Assembly (NCBI RefSeq): GCF_016804325.1
Contig: NZ_CP043627.1
Location: forward strand, 2,245,001-2,309,000
Reading direction: 5' to 3'
Length of the DNA: 64,000 nucleotides
Source of the DNA: Methylobacterium aquaticum
Lineage (GTDB): Bacteria; Pseudomonadota; Alphaproteobacteria; Rhizobiales; Beijerinckiaceae
This document shows positions 9,195 through 20,147 of the stretch, in pieces. Each line of letters begins with the position of its first letter. Positions within the stretch are counted from its first letter, which is position 1. The notes under the pieces were generated by a model. The model searched no databases. It was not told the DNA's origin and worked only from the letters and a program-made list of their open reading frames with translations. Position numbers and translations under genes: made by a program.

Positions 9195-10114
9195 CAGACC
9201 TTCTCGACCTCGGGCCGGCCGAGGATGCCGGAGGGCATGAAGATCAGCACGATCGCAAGGATCGAGAACGCCGCCACGTCCTTGTACTCGATCGAGAAAT
9301 ACGCCGACCAGAAGGTCTCGACGAGGCCGATGAGCAGGCCGCCGAGCACCGCGCCGGGCAGGCTGCCGATGCCGCCGAGCACCGCCGCCGTGAACGCCTT
9401 GACGCCGGGGGTGAAGCCGTCGGCGAAGGAGACGACGCCGTAATAGAGGAGGTACATGGTGCCGGCGACCGCGGCCAGCGCGGCGCCGAGCACGAAGGTC
9501 AGCGAGATGGTGCGGTCGACGTCGATGCCGAGGAGAGCCGCCATCTTGCGGTCCTGCTCGCAGGCGCGCTGGGCCCGGCCGAGCGAGGTCTTCTGCACCA
9601 GGTACCAGAAGCCGGCGAGCAGCACGACGGTCGTCAGCATGATGATGATCTGCTTGTAGGAGAGCGCCACGGCGTAACCGTTATCCCCGGTCCACAGCGT
9701 GATCACCTCGCGCATCATCGGCGGGGTCGGCTTGTTGCGGGCGCCCTGCACCACCTGGACGAAGTTCGACAGGAAGATCGAGACGCCGATCGCCGAGATC
9801 AGCGGCGCCAGGCGGAACGAGCCGCGCAACGGCCGGTAGGCGACCCGCTCGATCGCCCAGCCCCACAGGGCGGTGAGCACCATCGCGCAGATCAGGACGA
9901 TCAGCAGCGCCAGCGCGATCGACGAAATGCCGAGCCAGGTCGTGACGATCAGGAATGTGATCAGCGCGATGAAGGCCGAGAGCATGAACACGTCGCCATG
10001 GGCGAAGTTGATCATGCCGATGATACCGAACACCATCGTGTAACCGATGGCGATGAGGCCGTAGATCGACCCCAGCGTCAGCCCGTTGATGAGCTGCTGC
10101 GCGAAGACCTCCAT
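9194..10114 (-). CDS. livH: Branched-chain amino acid ABC transporter, permease LivH
   Basis: 306 residues, a multi-spanning permease opening with [20 protein letters not shown], a hallmark of LivH, followed by [17 protein letters not shown]. The coupling-loop residues [16 protein letters not shown] are present. It is the first gene of the minus-strand transporter operon; the promoter should lie in the 224-base gap shared with the divergent coxG gene. The ligand cannot be predicted from the permease. Confidence 0.95.
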   Translation of the reverse strand: MEVFAQQLINGLTLGSIYGLIAIGYTMVFGIIGMINFAHGDVFMLSAFIALITFLIVTTWLGISSIALALLIVLICAMVLTALWGWAIERVAYRPLRGSFRLAPLISAIGVSIFLSNFVQVVQGARNKPTPPMMREVITLWTGDNGYAVALSYKQIIIMLTTVVLLAGFWYLVQKTSLGRAQRACEQDRKMAALLGIDVDRTISLTFVLGAALAAVAGTMYLLYYGVVSFADGFTPGVKAFTAAVLGGIGSLPGAVLGGLLIGLVETFWSAYFSIEYKDVAAFSILAIVLIFMPSGILGRPEVEKV

Positions 10115-10338
10115 GCGGTCACGTTCTCCATTGGCGGGCTTGTCGCCCGCGCCTCCCTGGCCGTGCCCGTCACCCGGGTGTCACGACCGTCCCTTGCCGC
10201 GAGGCTTAGCAAGCACCGCACCACTCGACAATCCGGGGTTGCCGGGCGGGTGTGCGAAAGCCCCGCTGGCCGTGACGCTACGGCTCCGCTACCCTTTCGG
10301 CGAAGCCCGCTTCACCAGAAACCAGGGGGGACGCCGCC

Positions 10339-10815
10339 ATGGCGATGACGATGACCGGCGAGGTGCTGCTGCCGGCCGACCAGCAGACCGTGTGGGAGAA
10401 GCTGAACGACCCCGAGGTGCTCAAGCGCTGCATCCCGGGTTGCGAGACCCTCGAGAAGGTTGGGGACAACGAGCTGCAGGCCTCGGCCAAGATCGCGGTC
10501 GGGCCCGTGAAGGCGACCTTCAAGGGCAAGGTGACGCTCACCGACATCGACCCGCCGAACGGCTACCGCATCACCGGCGAGGGCCAGGGCGGGGTCGCGG
10601 GCTTCGCCAAGGGCGGGGCGGTGGTCCGGCTCGAGCCCGCCGAGGGCGGCCAGACCAAGATGACCTACGACGTCGAGGCCAGCGTCGGCGGCAAGATCGC
10701 CCAGCTCGGCGGCCGCCTGATCAACGGCGTGGCGAAGAAATACGCCGACAACTTCTTCGACACGTTCGCCAAGGAGGTTCAGGGCGGCGAGGCCGGCGAG
10801 ACCTCGGCCGCCTGA
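10339..10815 (+). CDS. coxG: CoxG-like SRPBCC protein
   Basis: 158 residues of the carbon monoxide dehydrogenase subunit G (CoxG) family, a START-like fold. Typical segments are [23 protein letters not shown] at the N-terminus and [19 protein letters not shown] at the C-terminus. Family members are linked to membrane anchoring or maturation of the molybdenum hydroxylase. GGGGG lies about nine bases before the ATG. It is divergent from livH and 258 bases ahead of coxS, with nothing recognisable between. Confidence 0.9.
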   Translation: MAMTMTGEVLLPADQQTVWEKLNDPEVLKRCIPGCETLEKVGDNELQASAKIAVGPVKATFKGKVTLTDIDPPNGYRITGEGQGGVAGFAKGGAVVRLEPAEGGQTKMTYDVEASVGGKIAQLGGRLINGVAKKYADNFFDTFAKEVQGGEAGETSAA

Positions 10816-11073
10816 CGCCGCTTTCGATCGCCCGCGATCAACTTGTTGCGAGGCGAATCGGCAGAGTGATCCAAACCGGGCGAAAACGGCCGGTTTGCGC
10901 GCCAAAAAGTCGGAGTGCCGCGCCTTGACCGGCGCTTCCGGCCGGTTGACACTCGAATTCGAGCGATTCCAGAAAGGCAGGCCGGCCCGGCCACCACGAG
11001 CGACCGGGTCCGACGGACAGGATCCGCGGGTTTTCGGCCAAGAAGCCTTTGGGCCAGGAGGAGGACGTCACCC

Positions 11074-11568
<495 letters not shown>

Positions 11569-11585
11569 GGCGACGCTGCCGGTGA

Positions 11586-11752
11586 CCCTCCCCCCTCTGC
11601 GGGGGAGGGGGCCCCGCGGATGCGGGGCGGGAGAGGGGACGCCGGTTTCGGAAAAGCTTGAGCCGTTTTGAAGGGCGCGAGCTGGGTCAGCGTTGCGCTG
11701 CCCCTCTCCCGGCCCGCTTCGCAGGCCACCCTCCCCCGCAGAGGGGGGAGGG
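11586..11752. repeat. Palindromic repeat, family C copy 1
   Basis: Terminal arms CCCTCCCCCCTCTGCGGGGG and its reverse complement enclose a second stem pair (GGGAGAGGGG with CCCCTCTCCC). It fills the gap between coxS and coxL, which are usually adjacent. A second copy in inverted orientation lies after coxM at 15087-15257; the copy-specific inner arms (for example the GGTTTC/GAAACC region) show the inversion. Confidence 0.9.
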
Positions 11753-11874
11753 TTCACACCCTGCGCTCTACGAAAATCTGTCCGCACCAACCGGACCAAC
11801 AACGAGACGCCATCAAGAACGAGGCCGGCCCCTCGGCGCCGGCCCACGAGGCCAGATCCGGGAGACTCAACGCC

Positions 11875-14244
11875 ATGACCGCCACGGGTATCGGCGCCTC
11901 GGTGCGCCGCAAGGAAGACCAGCGCTTCATCACCGGCAAGGGCCGCTACGTCGACGACTACAACCGTCCGGGCCAGGCCTATGCCTATTTCCTGCGCTCC
12001 CCCCACGCCCACGCCACGATCCGCGGCATCGACACCTCGGCCGCCGCAGCGATGCCGGGTGTCGTCGGCATCCTGACCGGCGAGGATCTGGCAGCCGACA
12101 AGGTCGGCGGGCTGATCTGCGGCTGGATGATCCATTCCAAGGACGGCACGCCGATGAAGGCTGGGCCCCACCCGGCGCTGGCCCAGGGCAAGGTGCGCTA
12201 TGTCGGCGACCACGTCGCCGTGGTGATCGCCGAGACCCTGGCCCAGGCCAAGGATGCTGCCGAGGTGATCACCGTCGAGTACGACGTGCTTCCGGCGGTG
12301 GTCGAGACCGCGAAGGCCGCGGGCGCCGGCACGGTCGTCCATGACGTCGCCCCCGACAACACCGTCTTCAACTGGCATCTCGGCAACCAATCCGACGTCG
12401 AGGCGGCCTTCGCCCGCGCCGCGCACGTCACCAAGCTCGACATCGTCAACAACCGCCTGGTGCCGAACCCGATCGAGCCTCGCGCCGCGGTCGGCGAGTA
12501 CGACGAGGCCGAGGAAGCCTTCACCCTCTACACCACGAGCCAGAACCCGCATGTCGCGCGCCTCGTGCTCTCGGCCTTCATCGGCATCGCGCCGGAGAAC
12601 AAGCTGCGGGTGGTGGCGCCGGATGTCGGCGGCGGCTTCGGCTCGAAGATCTTCATCTACGCCGAGGAGACGATCTGCGTCTGGGCGGCGAAGAAGGTCG
12701 GCCGGCCGGTGAAGTGGACCAGCGACCGCACCGAGGCGTTCCTTTGCGACGCCCATGGCCGCGACCACGTCACCCATGCCGAACTGGCGATGGACGAGGG
12801 TGGCAGGATTCTGGCGCTGAAGGTCCACACCATCGCCAATCTCGGCGCCTATCTCTCGACCTTCTCGTCGTCGGTGCCGACCTACCTCTACGCGCCGCTC
12901 CTGTCGGGCCAGTACAACATCCCGGCGATCTACTGCGAGGTGGACGGGGTCTACACCAACACCGCGCCGGTCGATGCCTATCGCGGTGCCGGGCGGCCGG
13001 AGGCGACCTTCGTCATCGAGCGGCTGGTCGAGGTCGCGGCGCGCGAGCTGAACCAGGACCCGGCGAAGTTCCGGCGCAAGAACTACATCAAGAGCTTCCC
13101 GCACCAGACGCCCGTCATCATGATGTACGATGGCGGCGATTATTCCGCCTCCCTCGACAAGGCGCTGGAGATCGCCGATCACAAGGGCTTCGCCCGCCGC
13201 CGGCGCGAGAGCGTCCGCAACGGCAAGCTTCGTGGGCTAGGCTTCTCGTCCTACATCGAGGCCTGCGGCATCGCCCCGTCGCAGGCCGTCGGGTCGCTCG
13301 GTGCCGGCGTGGGCCTGTGGGAATCGGCCGAGGTGCGGGTGAACCCGACCGGGTCGATCGAGGTGCTGACCGGCTCGCACAGCCACGGCCAGGGCCACGA
13401 GACCACCTTCGCGCAGCTCGTCTCCGACCGGCTCGGCGTGCCGATCGAGAGCGTCACCATCGTCCACGGCGACACCGACAAGGTGCAGTTCGGCATGGGC
13501 ACCTACGGCTCGCGCTCCGGCGCGGTCGGCATGTCGGCCATCGCCAAGGCGATCGACAAGGTGGTGGCCAAGGGCCGCAAGGTCGCGGCCTACGCGATGG
13601 AGGCCGGCGAGGACGACATCGAGTTCAAGGATGGCCGCTTCTCGGTCGCCGGAACCGACAAGTCGCTGGCGTTCGGCGAGGTGGCGCTGCAGGCCTACGT
13701 CGCGCACAAGTTCAGCGGCGCGCAGCTCGAGCCGGGGCTGAAGGAGGGGGCGTTCTACGATCCCACCAACTTCACCTTCCCGGCCGGGATGCACATCTGC
13801 GAGCTCGAGGTCGATCCCGATACCGGCGTCGTCACCATCGAAAAGTTCACGGCGGTCGACGATTTCGGCAACGTCATCAACCCGATGATCGTCGAGGGCC
13901 AGGTCCATGGCGGCATCGCGCAGGGCGTCGGCCAGGCGCTGTTCGAGGGCGCGTTCTACGATGCCGACGGCCAGCTCGTCACCGCGAGCTTCATGGATTA
14001 CCGGATGCCGCGGGCGGCCGATTTGCCGTCGTTCGAGGTCGGCATGACGGTGACGCCGTGCCCGTCGAACCCGCTCGGCATCAAGGGCTGCGGCGAGGCC
14101 GGCGCCATCGCGGCCCCGGCGGCGGTGATGAACGCGCTCACCGACGCGCTGGGCCACGAGAACATCGCGATGCCTGCCACGCCCCTGGCGGTGTGGCGGG
14201 CCGCGCAGGCGAGCCCCCACCTGCGCCCGGAAGCCGCGGAATAA
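11875..14244 (+). CDS. coxL: Molybdenum hydroxylase large subunit, form II CO dehydrogenase-like (CoxL)
   Basis: 789 residues of the xanthine oxidase family, binding molybdopterin cytosine dinucleotide. The active-site loop reads AYRGAGR at residues 368-374. Form I CO dehydrogenases have AYRCSFR, whose cysteine holds the copper; that cysteine is absent here. By family knowledge form II enzymes hydroxylate other, often unknown, substrates. GGFGSK and the C-terminal GCGEAGAI (catalytic Glu region) are intact. GGGAG lies nine bases before the ATG at 11875. Followed closely by coxM. Confidence 0.93.
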   Translation: MTATGIGASVRRKEDQRFITGKGRYVDDYNRPGQAYAYFLRSPHAHATIRGIDTSAAAAMPGVVGILTGEDLAADKVGGLICGWMIHSKDGTPMKAGPHPALAQGKVRYVGDHVAVVIAETLAQAKDAAEVITVEYDVLPAVVETAKAAGAGTVVHDVAPDNTVFNWHLGNQSDVEAAFARAAHVTKLDIVNNRLVPNPIEPRAAVGEYDEAEEAFTLYTTSQNPHVARLVLSAFIGIAPENKLRVVAPDVGGGFGSKIFIYAEETICVWAAKKVGRPVKWTSDRTEAFLCDAHGRDHVTHAELAMDEGGRILALKVHTIANLGAYLSTFSSSVPTYLYAPLLSGQYNIPAIYCEVDGVYTNTAPVDAYRGAGRPEATFVIERLVEVAARELNQDPAKFRRKNYIKSFPHQTPVIMMYDGGDYSASLDKALEIADHKGFARRRRESVRNGKLRGLGFSSYIEACGIAPSQAVGSLGAGVGLWESAEVRVNPTGSIEVLTGSHSHGQGHETTFAQLVSDRLGVPIESVTIVHGDTDKVQFGMGTYGSRSGAVGMSAIAKAIDKVVAKGRKVAAYAMEAGEDDIEFKDGRFSVAGTDKSLAFGEVALQAYVAHKFSGAQLEPGLKEGAFYDPTNFTFPAGMHICELEVDPDTGVVTIEKFTAVDDFGNVINPMIVEGQVHGGIAQGVGQALFEGAFYDADGQLVTASFMDYRMPRAADLPSFEVGMTVTPCPSNPLGIKGCGEAGAIAAPAAVMNALTDALGHENIAMPATPLAVWRAAQASPHLRPEAAE

Positions 14245-14264
14245 GAGACAATCTGGAGAGCCCC

Positions 14265-15065
14265 ATGTACGCTTTCGCCTATCACCAGCCGAACAGCCTC
14301 AAGGAGGCCGTGAGCCTGCTCGCCGGAGAGGACGCCAAGCTCGTCGCCGGCGGCCACACCCTGATCCCGACGATGAAGCAGCGGCTGGCCGCCCCCGGCA
14401 CGCTGATCGACCTCGGCAAGGTGCCGGACCTCGTCGGCATCGAGCGCAGCCCGCGCTCGATCACCATCGGGGCGATGACCACCCACGGCGCCGTGGCCGC
14501 GTCGAACGACGTGAAGGAGGCGATTCCGGCTTTGGCCGAACTCGCGGCGCTGATCGGCGACCCGGCGGTGCGCCACCGCGGCACGATCGGCGGCTCGGTC
14601 GCCAACAACGATCCGGCGGCCGATTACCCGGCGGCGTGCCTCGCCCTCGGCGCCACGATCAGCACCAACAAGCGCAAGCTGACGGCGGAGGAGTTCTTCA
14701 CCGGGCTGTTCGAGACGGCCTTGGAAGAGGGCGAGATCGTCACCGGCGTCTCGTTCCCTATTCCCCACAAGGCGGCCTACGAGAAGTTCCGCAACCCGGC
14801 CTCGCGCTACGCCCTCGTCGGCGTGTTCGTCGCCAAGCGCCCGAGCGACATCCGGGTGACGGTGACGGGTGCCGGCTCGAACGGGGTCTTCCGCTGGACC
14901 GAGGCCGAGGAGGCATTGGCCAAGCGCTTCGCCGCGAAGTCGTTGGAGGGGATGTCGCCGTCGGCGAGCGGCCTCAACAGCGACATCCACGCCGATGCCG
15001 ATTACCGGGCCCACCTGATCGGCGTCATGGCGCGGCGCGCCGTGCAGAAGGCGGCGGATCGGTAG
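14265..15065 (+). CDS. coxM: Molybdenum hydroxylase FAD-binding medium subunit (CoxM type)
   Basis: 266 residues. The FAD-binding motifs AGGHTLIP (near residue 28) and TIGGSVANNDPAADYPA (about residue 107 onward) are clear. It completes the S-L-M enzyme by oxidising the Fe-S chain. It starts 20 bases after the coxL stop with GGAG upstream of the ATG. A family C palindrome follows the stop. Confidence 0.94.
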   Translation: MYAFAYHQPNSLKEAVSLLAGEDAKLVAGGHTLIPTMKQRLAAPGTLIDLGKVPDLVGIERSPRSITIGAMTTHGAVAASNDVKEAIPALAELAALIGDPAVRHRGTIGGSVANNDPAADYPAACLALGATISTNKRKLTAEEFFTGLFETALEEGEIVTGVSFPIPHKAAYEKFRNPASRYALVGVFVAKRPSDIRVTVTGAGSNGVFRWTEAEEALAKRFAAKSLEGMSPSASGLNSDIHADADYRAHLIGVMARRAVQKAADR

Positions 15066-15086
15066 GGCGCGACGCGCGTGTGAGAA

Positions 15087-15257
15087 CCCTCCCCCCTCTG
15101 CGGGGGAGGGTGGCGAGCGGATGCGAGCCGGGAGAGGGGCAGCGCGACGGCACCGGACGTGGCAGCCGTCATCATGGTCGCGACCTCTCCGGAAACGGCG
15201 TCCCCTCTCCCGACCCTGCTGACGCAGGGGCCACCCTCCCCCGCAGAGGGGGGAGGG
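15087..15257. repeat. Palindromic repeat, family C copy 2
   Basis: Same terminal arms as the copy at 11586-11752 but inverted: its left inner arm matches the right inner arm of copy 1 and the reverse. The two copies bracket coxL and coxM. It lies between coxM and the MoxR gene, which starts about 90 bases further on. Confidence 0.9.
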
Positions 15258-15346
15258 TTTGATTGGCGGCGTTCCGCTCCAAATAGCTATCGTCAAAGCA
15301 AGCTGGCGGAAGCCACCCGTCACCCGCGAGAAGCCTCCTCCGCCGA

Positions 15347-16249
15347 ATGACCCTCCCCACCTCCATCGACGCCACCCAGGCGCTGCTCTCCTCGGCCGGC
15401 TACGTCGCCGACCGGGCGCTCTCCACCGTGGTGTTCCTCTCGCTCAAGCTGCAGCGGCCGCTCTTCCTCGAAGGCGAGGCCGGGGTCGGCAAGACCGAGA
15501 TCGCCAAGGTGCTGGCGAAGTCGCTCGGCCGGCCGCTGATCCGGCTGCAATGCTACGAGGGGCTGGATGTCGCGGCCGCCGTCTACGAGTGGAACTATGC
15601 CGGCCAGATGATGGCGATCCGCCTCACCGAGGCCGGCGGCGCCGTCGACCGTGAGCGGCTCGAATCCGAACTCTTCTCCGAGCGCTACCTCATCCGCCGG
15701 CCGCTGCTCCAGGCGCTGGAGCCGGGTGCGGACGGGGCGCCGGTGCTGCTGATCGACGAGCTCGACCGCACCGACGAGGCCTTCGAGGCCTTCCTGCTCG
15801 AGGTCCTGTCCGACTTCCAGGTCACGATTCCCGAACTCGGCACGATTCGCGCGCCCGAGCCGCCGCTGGTGATCCTGACCTCGAACCGCACCCGCGAGAT
15901 TCATGACGCGTTGAAGCGCCGCTGCCTCTACCACTGGGTCGATTACCCGGATGCGGAGCGCGAGTTGCAGATCCTGCGCACCCGCCTGCCGCACGCGCCC
16001 GAGGCCCTGTCGCGCCAGGTCGTCGCCTTCGTGCAGGCGATCCGCAAGGAGGATCTGTTCAAGGCGCCGGGCGTCGCCGAGACCCTGGATTGGGCCACGG
16101 CACTCGTCGAGCTCGACGCCGTGGCGCTGGATCCGACGCTGGTCATCGACACGCTCGGCGTGCTGTTGAAGTACCAGGACGACATCCAGGCGATGCAGGG
16201 CGGGCGCGCCAAGGCGCTGCTCGACGAGGTGAGATCGTCCGCTGGATGA
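15347..16249 (+). CDS. MoxR-family AAA+ ATPase (CoxD-like)
   Basis: 300 residues. Walker A GEAGVGKT is at residues 43-50 and Walker B LLIDE at 134-138, followed by sensor-type LTSNRTREIHDALKRRC. In Oligotropha, CoxD-type ATPases work with a VWA protein to mature the molybdenum/copper centre of CO dehydrogenase; here the copper cysteine is absent, so the pair may insert another sulfur or metal ligand. The stop overlaps the next start in ATGA. It could be annotated coxD. Confidence 0.9.
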   Translation: MTLPTSIDATQALLSSAGYVADRALSTVVFLSLKLQRPLFLEGEAGVGKTEIAKVLAKSLGRPLIRLQCYEGLDVAAAVYEWNYAGQMMAIRLTEAGGAVDRERLESELFSERYLIRRPLLQALEPGADGAPVLLIDELDRTDEAFEAFLLEVLSDFQVTIPELGTIRAPEPPLVILTSNRTREIHDALKRRCLYHWVDYPDAERELQILRTRLPHAPEALSRQVVAFVQAIRKEDLFKAPGVAETLDWATALVELDAVALDPTLVIDTLGVLLKYQDDIQAMQGGRAKALLDEVRSSAG

Positions 16250-17454
16250 GCGACGCGCCCGCGGGCTCCGGCCGGCTTGCCGACAACATCGCGTATTTCG
16301 CCCGGGCTCTCCGCGCCGCCGGCGTGCCGGTCGGGCCCGGCGACGTGATCGACGCCGTCGAGGCGGTCGAGGCCGCGGCGATCGGCAGCCGCGAGGACTT
16401 CTACTGGACCCTCCACGCGGTGCTGGTGCGCCGGCGCGAGCACTCGACCCTGTTCGCCGAGGCCTTCCGGCTGTTCTGGCGCCGGCGCGACCTCATCGAG
16501 AAGATGATCGCCCAGATGTCGCCGGTCGCCCCCGACAAGGCGCCGCCCAAACCCCCGAATGCCGGGGCGCTCAGGGTGCAGGACGCCCTGTCGCCGAAAT
16601 CCGAGCGGCCCAAGCCCAAAGTCACGGAAGAGGATCTCACCACCGTCACCCTGTCTGTGTCGCAGGCCGAGGTGCTGAAGGCCAAGGACTTCGCCCAGAT
16701 GAGCGCCGAGGAGGTGGCCCAGGCCCGCCGGCTCATCGGCGCGCTCCGGCTGCCCGACGACGCGACCCGGACGCGGCGGTTCGAGGCGCGCCCGCGCGGG
16801 CGCATCGATCCCCGCCGCAGCTTCCAGCGCACGGTGCGGGCGGGCGGCGCCATCGACCTCGCCTTCCGGGCGCCGCGGGAGCGGCCGCCGCCGATCGTGG
16901 CGCTCTGCGACATCTCCGGCTCGATGGCGGAGTATTCCCGGCTGTTCCTGCACTTCCTGCACGCGCTGTCCGAGCAGAGGCGGGTCCACAGCTTCGTCTT
17001 CGCGACGCGGCTCACCAACATCACCCGGGAACTCACCCGCCGCGATCCCGACGAGGCCTTGTCCCGCGCCAGCGCCCGGGCGCAGGACTGGGAGGGCGGC
17101 ACCCGCATCGCCGAGGCCCTGCACCTGTTCAACCGGCACTGGTCGCGCCGGGTGCTCGGCGGCGGCGCGGTGGTGCTGCTGTTCACCGACGGGCTCGAGC
17201 GCGAGGTGACGCCGGAGCTGACCCACGAGATGGACCGCCTGCGGCGCTCGTGCCGGCGGCTGGTCTGGCTCAACCCGCTGCTGCGCTTCGAGGGGTTTTC
17301 CGCCAGGGCCAGCGGCATCCGGGCGATGCTGCCCCATGTCGACGACTTCCGGCCGATCCACAGCCTGTCGGCGATGGCCGATCTCTGCCGCGCGCTCGGC
17401 GCGCACCAGCCGCGCGGCCGCGAGCCGAAGGCGTGGTTGCGCGAAGCCGGTTGA
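16246..17454 (+). CDS. VWA-domain protein (CoxE-like)
   Basis: 402 residues. The C-terminal half is a von Willebrand A domain with MIDAS motif DISGS at residues 222-226 and LLFTDGLEREV further on. The N-terminal half is a helical DUF-type region with a proline/lysine-rich linker at about 97-128. It overlaps the MoxR gene by 4 bases, a common MoxR-VWA chaperone pairing, here probably for the molybdenum hydroxylase. Confidence 0.9.
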   Translation: MSDAPAGSGRLADNIAYFARALRAAGVPVGPGDVIDAVEAVEAAAIGSREDFYWTLHAVLVRRREHSTLFAEAFRLFWRRRDLIEKMIAQMSPVAPDKAPPKPPNAGALRVQDALSPKSERPKPKVTEEDLTTVTLSVSQAEVLKAKDFAQMSAEEVAQARRLIGALRLPDDATRTRRFEARPRGRIDPRRSFQRTVRAGGAIDLAFRAPRERPPPIVALCDISGSMAEYSRLFLHFLHALSEQRRVHSFVFATRLTNITRELTRRDPDEALSRASARAQDWEGGTRIAEALHLFNRHWSRRVLGGGAVVLLFTDGLEREVTPELTHEMDRLRRSCRRLVWLNPLLRFEGFSARASGIRAMLPHVDDFRPIHSLSAMADLCRALGAHQPRGREPKAWLREAG

Positions 17455-17500
17455 CACCTAACTGTTGGAGCGGGGCTGACGGCCCCGGAGATCTTGTCCG

Positions 17501-17824
17501 ATGCTGTCGACAGACACCGACATCCTCGCCACCGCCGAGGCCTGGCGCGAGGCCGGCCGCGGCGTGGCGCTCGCTACCGTGATCGAGACCTGGGGCTCGG
17601 CCCCGCGCCCGGTCGGCTCGCACCTGATCATCGACCAGGAGGGCAACTTCCTCGGCTCGGTCTCAGGCGGCTGCGTCGAGGGCGCGGTCATCGCCGAGGC
17701 CGCCGACGTGATCGAGGACGGCAAGTCCCGGGTGCTCGAATTCGGCGTCGCCGACGAGACCGCCTGGCGGGTCGGCCTGTCCTGCGGCGGGCGCATCCGC
17801 GTGCTGGTCGAGCCGGTCGCGTGA
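17501..17824 (+). CDS. XdhC/CoxI family protein, N-terminal domain (CoxF-like)
   Basis: 107 residues matching the first domain of XdhC/CoxI proteins, with LATVIETWGSAPRPVGSHL and GSVSGGCVEGAV. XdhC proteins bind molybdenum cofactor, protect it and help its sulfuration and insertion into hydroxylases. Here the usual two domains are split over two overlapping genes: the stop overlaps a GTG start in GTGA. Split forms are known in cox clusters. Confidence 0.88.
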   Translation: MLSTDTDILATAEAWREAGRGVALATVIETWGSAPRPVGSHLIIDQEGNFLGSVSGGCVEGAVIAEAADVIEDGKSRVLEFGVADETAWRVGLSCGGRIRVLVEPVA

Positions 17825-18518
17825 GGCTCGACATCCTGCGGGAGATGAACCGGGAGCGCGCCGCCCGCCGCGCCGTCATCCTGGTGACCGACACCGCCGA
17901 CGGCTCCCAGCGCCTCGTGCGCGAGGCCGAGGTGGCGAGCGATCCGCTGGCGTCCGAACTGGCAGCCCGGTTCCGGTCGGGCAAGAGCGGGATCGTCGAG
18001 ACGGAAGGCCGTTCGCTGTTCCTCACCGTGCAGGTGCCGCCGCCGCGGCTCGTGGTGGTCGGCGCGGTCCATATCAGCCAGGCGCTCGCGCCGATGGCGC
18101 AGGCGACCGACCTCGACGTCACCATCATCGACCCGCGTACCGCCTTCGCGACGCCGGAGCGGTTTCCCGACGTGCCGCTCCTCGCGCTCTGGCCCGACGA
18201 CGCCCTGGCGCAATTGCCGCCGCTCGACCGCTACACCGCGGTCGCGGCCCTGACCCACGACCCGAAGATCGACGATCCGGCGCTGATCGCGGCGCTGAGG
18301 GCCGAATGCTTCTACGTCGGGGCGCTGGGCTCGCGGAAGACCCACGGCAAGCGCGTCGAGCGCCTGAGCGCCGCCGGCCTGGCGCCTGAGCAGATCGCCC
18401 GCGTCGCCGCGCCGATCGGCCTCGATATCGGCGCGGTCAGCCCGGCCGAGATCGCCGTCTCGGTGCTGGCCCAGGTGATCGCGGCCCTGCGGCAGGATCG
18501 CCGCCGGGCCCCGCATGA
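17821..18518 (+). CDS. XdhC/CoxI family protein, Rossmann C-terminal domain; stop codon out of frame
   Basis: Starts at the GTG that overlaps the preceding gene. The NAD-like Rossmann domain is recognisable (RLVVVGAVHISQALAPMA, FYVGALGSRKTHGKR, DIGAVSPAEIAVS). Homology ends around ALRQDRRRAP, but the frame stays open to 19338, through most of the next gene. A TGA overlapping the next ATG at 18515 would end the protein at 232 residues if one base were added in the run GGGCCCC at about 18507-18513. The end given is that expected stop. This is either a one-base sequence error or a true stop loss giving a fusion tail of about 270 non-homologous residues. Confidence 0.72.
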
Positions 18519-19534
18519 GGTTCGGCCCGGTTCCGATCGCGGACGCCCCCGGACTCATCGCCGCCCACTCGGTGCGCGCCGGCGAGGCAGTGGTGAAGAA
18601 GGGCCGGGTGATCGGCCCGGACGAAGCGACGCGCCTCGAAGCGGCCGGCATCGCCGAGGTGGTGGCGGTGGCGCTCGAACCGGGCGATGTCGGCGAGGAT
18701 GCGGCGGCGGACAGGCTCGCGGCGGCCGTCGCCGGGCCGGGCGTCACCGTCGAGCCGCCCTTCACCGGCCGGGCCAACCTCCACGCCGCGCAAGCCGGCC
18801 TCCTCGTCCTCGACGAGGCGGTGATCGCCGCGGTGAACCGCATCGACGAATCGGTGACCCTGGCGACCCTGGTGCCGTTCAAGCCGGTGGTGCCCGGCGA
18901 GATGGTGGCGACCGTCAAGATCATTCCCTACGCGGTGCCGGGCGCGGTGCTCGACCGGGCGCTAGGCGTGGCCGCGCCGGCGATCCGGGTCGCGCCCTAC
19001 CGCCTGACGCGGGTGGCCGCGATCTCGACCCTGCTGCCGGGCCTGAAGCCGAGCGTCGTCGACAAGACCCTCCGCACCCTCGACGCTCGCCTGGAGCCGG
19101 CAGGCGCCCGGATCGTCGCCGAGTCCCGGGTGCCGCACGAATCCGGTGCCGTGGCCCGGGCCCTGCACGACGCGATCGCACGGGACGGCGCGGAACTGGC
19201 GGTGGTGTTCGGTGCCTCGGCCATCGCCGACCGGCGCGACGTGATCCCAGCCGGGATCGAGGCCGCGGGCGGGGTCGTCGACCATCTCGGCATGCCGGTC
19301 GATCCCGGCAACCTTCTGCTGCTCGGCCGATTGGGTGAGGCGCCGGTCATCGGCGCGCCGGGCTGCGCCCGCTCGCCGAAGGAGAACGGGTTCGACTGGG
19401 TGCTCCAGCGCCTGCTGGCCGGCCTGCCCGTGACCCGCGACGACATCGTCGGGTTCGGGGTCGGTGGGCTGCTGATGGAGATCGTGTCGCGGCCCCAGCC
19501 CCGGGCCGGCGGGGAGAGCGCCGACGATGCCTGA
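18515..19534 (+). CDS. Molybdopterin-binding protein (MoeA/MogA-like domain)
   Basis: 339 residues. The N-terminal MRFGPVPIADAPGLIAAHSV and the C-terminal half resemble the molybdopterin-binding domain that often precedes a cytidylyl/nucleotidyl transferase in cox and xdh clusters. In some genomes it is fused to the nucleotidyltransferase encoded just downstream; here they are separate with an 8-base overlap. It probably handles molybdenum cofactor for CoxL. Function is inferred from family and context. Confidence 0.8.
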   Translation: MRFGPVPIADAPGLIAAHSVRAGEAVVKKGRVIGPDEATRLEAAGIAEVVAVALEPGDVGEDAAADRLAAAVAGPGVTVEPPFTGRANLHAAQAGLLVLDEAVIAAVNRIDESVTLATLVPFKPVVPGEMVATVKIIPYAVPGAVLDRALGVAAPAIRVAPYRLTRVAAISTLLPGLKPSVVDKTLRTLDARLEPAGARIVAESRVPHESGAVARALHDAIARDGAELAVVFGASAIADRRDVIPAGIEAAGGVVDHLGMPVDPGNLLLLGRLGEAPVIGAPGCARSPKENGFDWVLQRLLAGLPVTRDDIVGFGVGGLLMEIVSRPQPRAGGESADDA

Positions 19535-20147
19535 CCCGGTCGGCACGGTGCTTCTGGCCGCCGGCCGCGGGACCCGCTTCGGCGCGAGCCCGAAGCTTCT
19601 GAGCCCCCTCGACGGCAAGCCCCTGGTGCGCCACGCGGCGGAAGCGGCCGTGGCGGCGGATCTCGGCCCCGTGGTGGCGGTGCTCGGCCATGCAGGCGAG
19701 GCGGTGCGAGACGCGCTGACCGGCCTGAAGCTGACGCTGGTGGAGAATCCGGATTATGCGGACGGCCTGTCGACCTCGCTCCGCGCCGGGCTCGATGCCC
19801 TGCCGGGCGAGATCGCGGCGGCCCTGATTCTCCTCGGCGACATGCCGCGGATCGGGCCCGGCCTGCTCGTACGGCTCGCCGAGGGGTTTCGCACCGCTCC
19901 GGTCGCCCCGTCCGCGGTGGTGCCGGTGCGGGACGGGCAGCGGGGCAACCCGGTGCTGCTCAACCGCCGCCTTCTCGCTCCGGGCCTCGCCGCTCTCGAC
20001 GGTGATCGCGGTGCCGGCCCGCTCCTGGCGCGGCGCGACGATGTTCTGGAACTGCCAGTGGACGAGGCGGGGGTGCTGATCGACGTCGATACGCCGGCGG
20101 CCCTGGCCGGCTTGGACCGACCGATCAGGTCGGCAGCCGCGCGGTGA
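19527..20147 (+). CDS. Nucleotidyltransferase, MobA/MocA type
   Basis: 206 residues of the NTP-transferase fold: LLAAGRGTRFGASPKLL near the N-terminus is the nucleotide-binding loop, LLGDMPR the metal-binding aspartate and RGNPVLL the substrate site. Such enzymes add CMP or GMP to molybdopterin. Linked to a CoxL enzyme, which uses the cytosine dinucleotide form, a MocA (CTP) role is the best guess. It overlaps the previous gene by 8 bases and the convergent LysE gene by 23 bases. Confidence 0.82.
   Translation: MPDPVGTVLLAAGRGTRFGASPKLLSPLDGKPLVRHAAEAAVAADLGPVVAVLGHAGEAVRDALTGLKLTLVENPDYADGLSTSLRAGLDALPGEIAAALILLGDMPRIGPGLLVRLAEGFRTAPVAPSAVVPVRDGQRGNPVLLNRRLLAPGLAALDGDRGAGPLLARRDDVLELPVDEAGVLIDVDTPAALAGLDRPIRSAAAR

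Noticed and set aside
7782..9443. A plus-strand open frame of about 550 codons
   Set aside because: Antisense shadow of livM; composition-driven.
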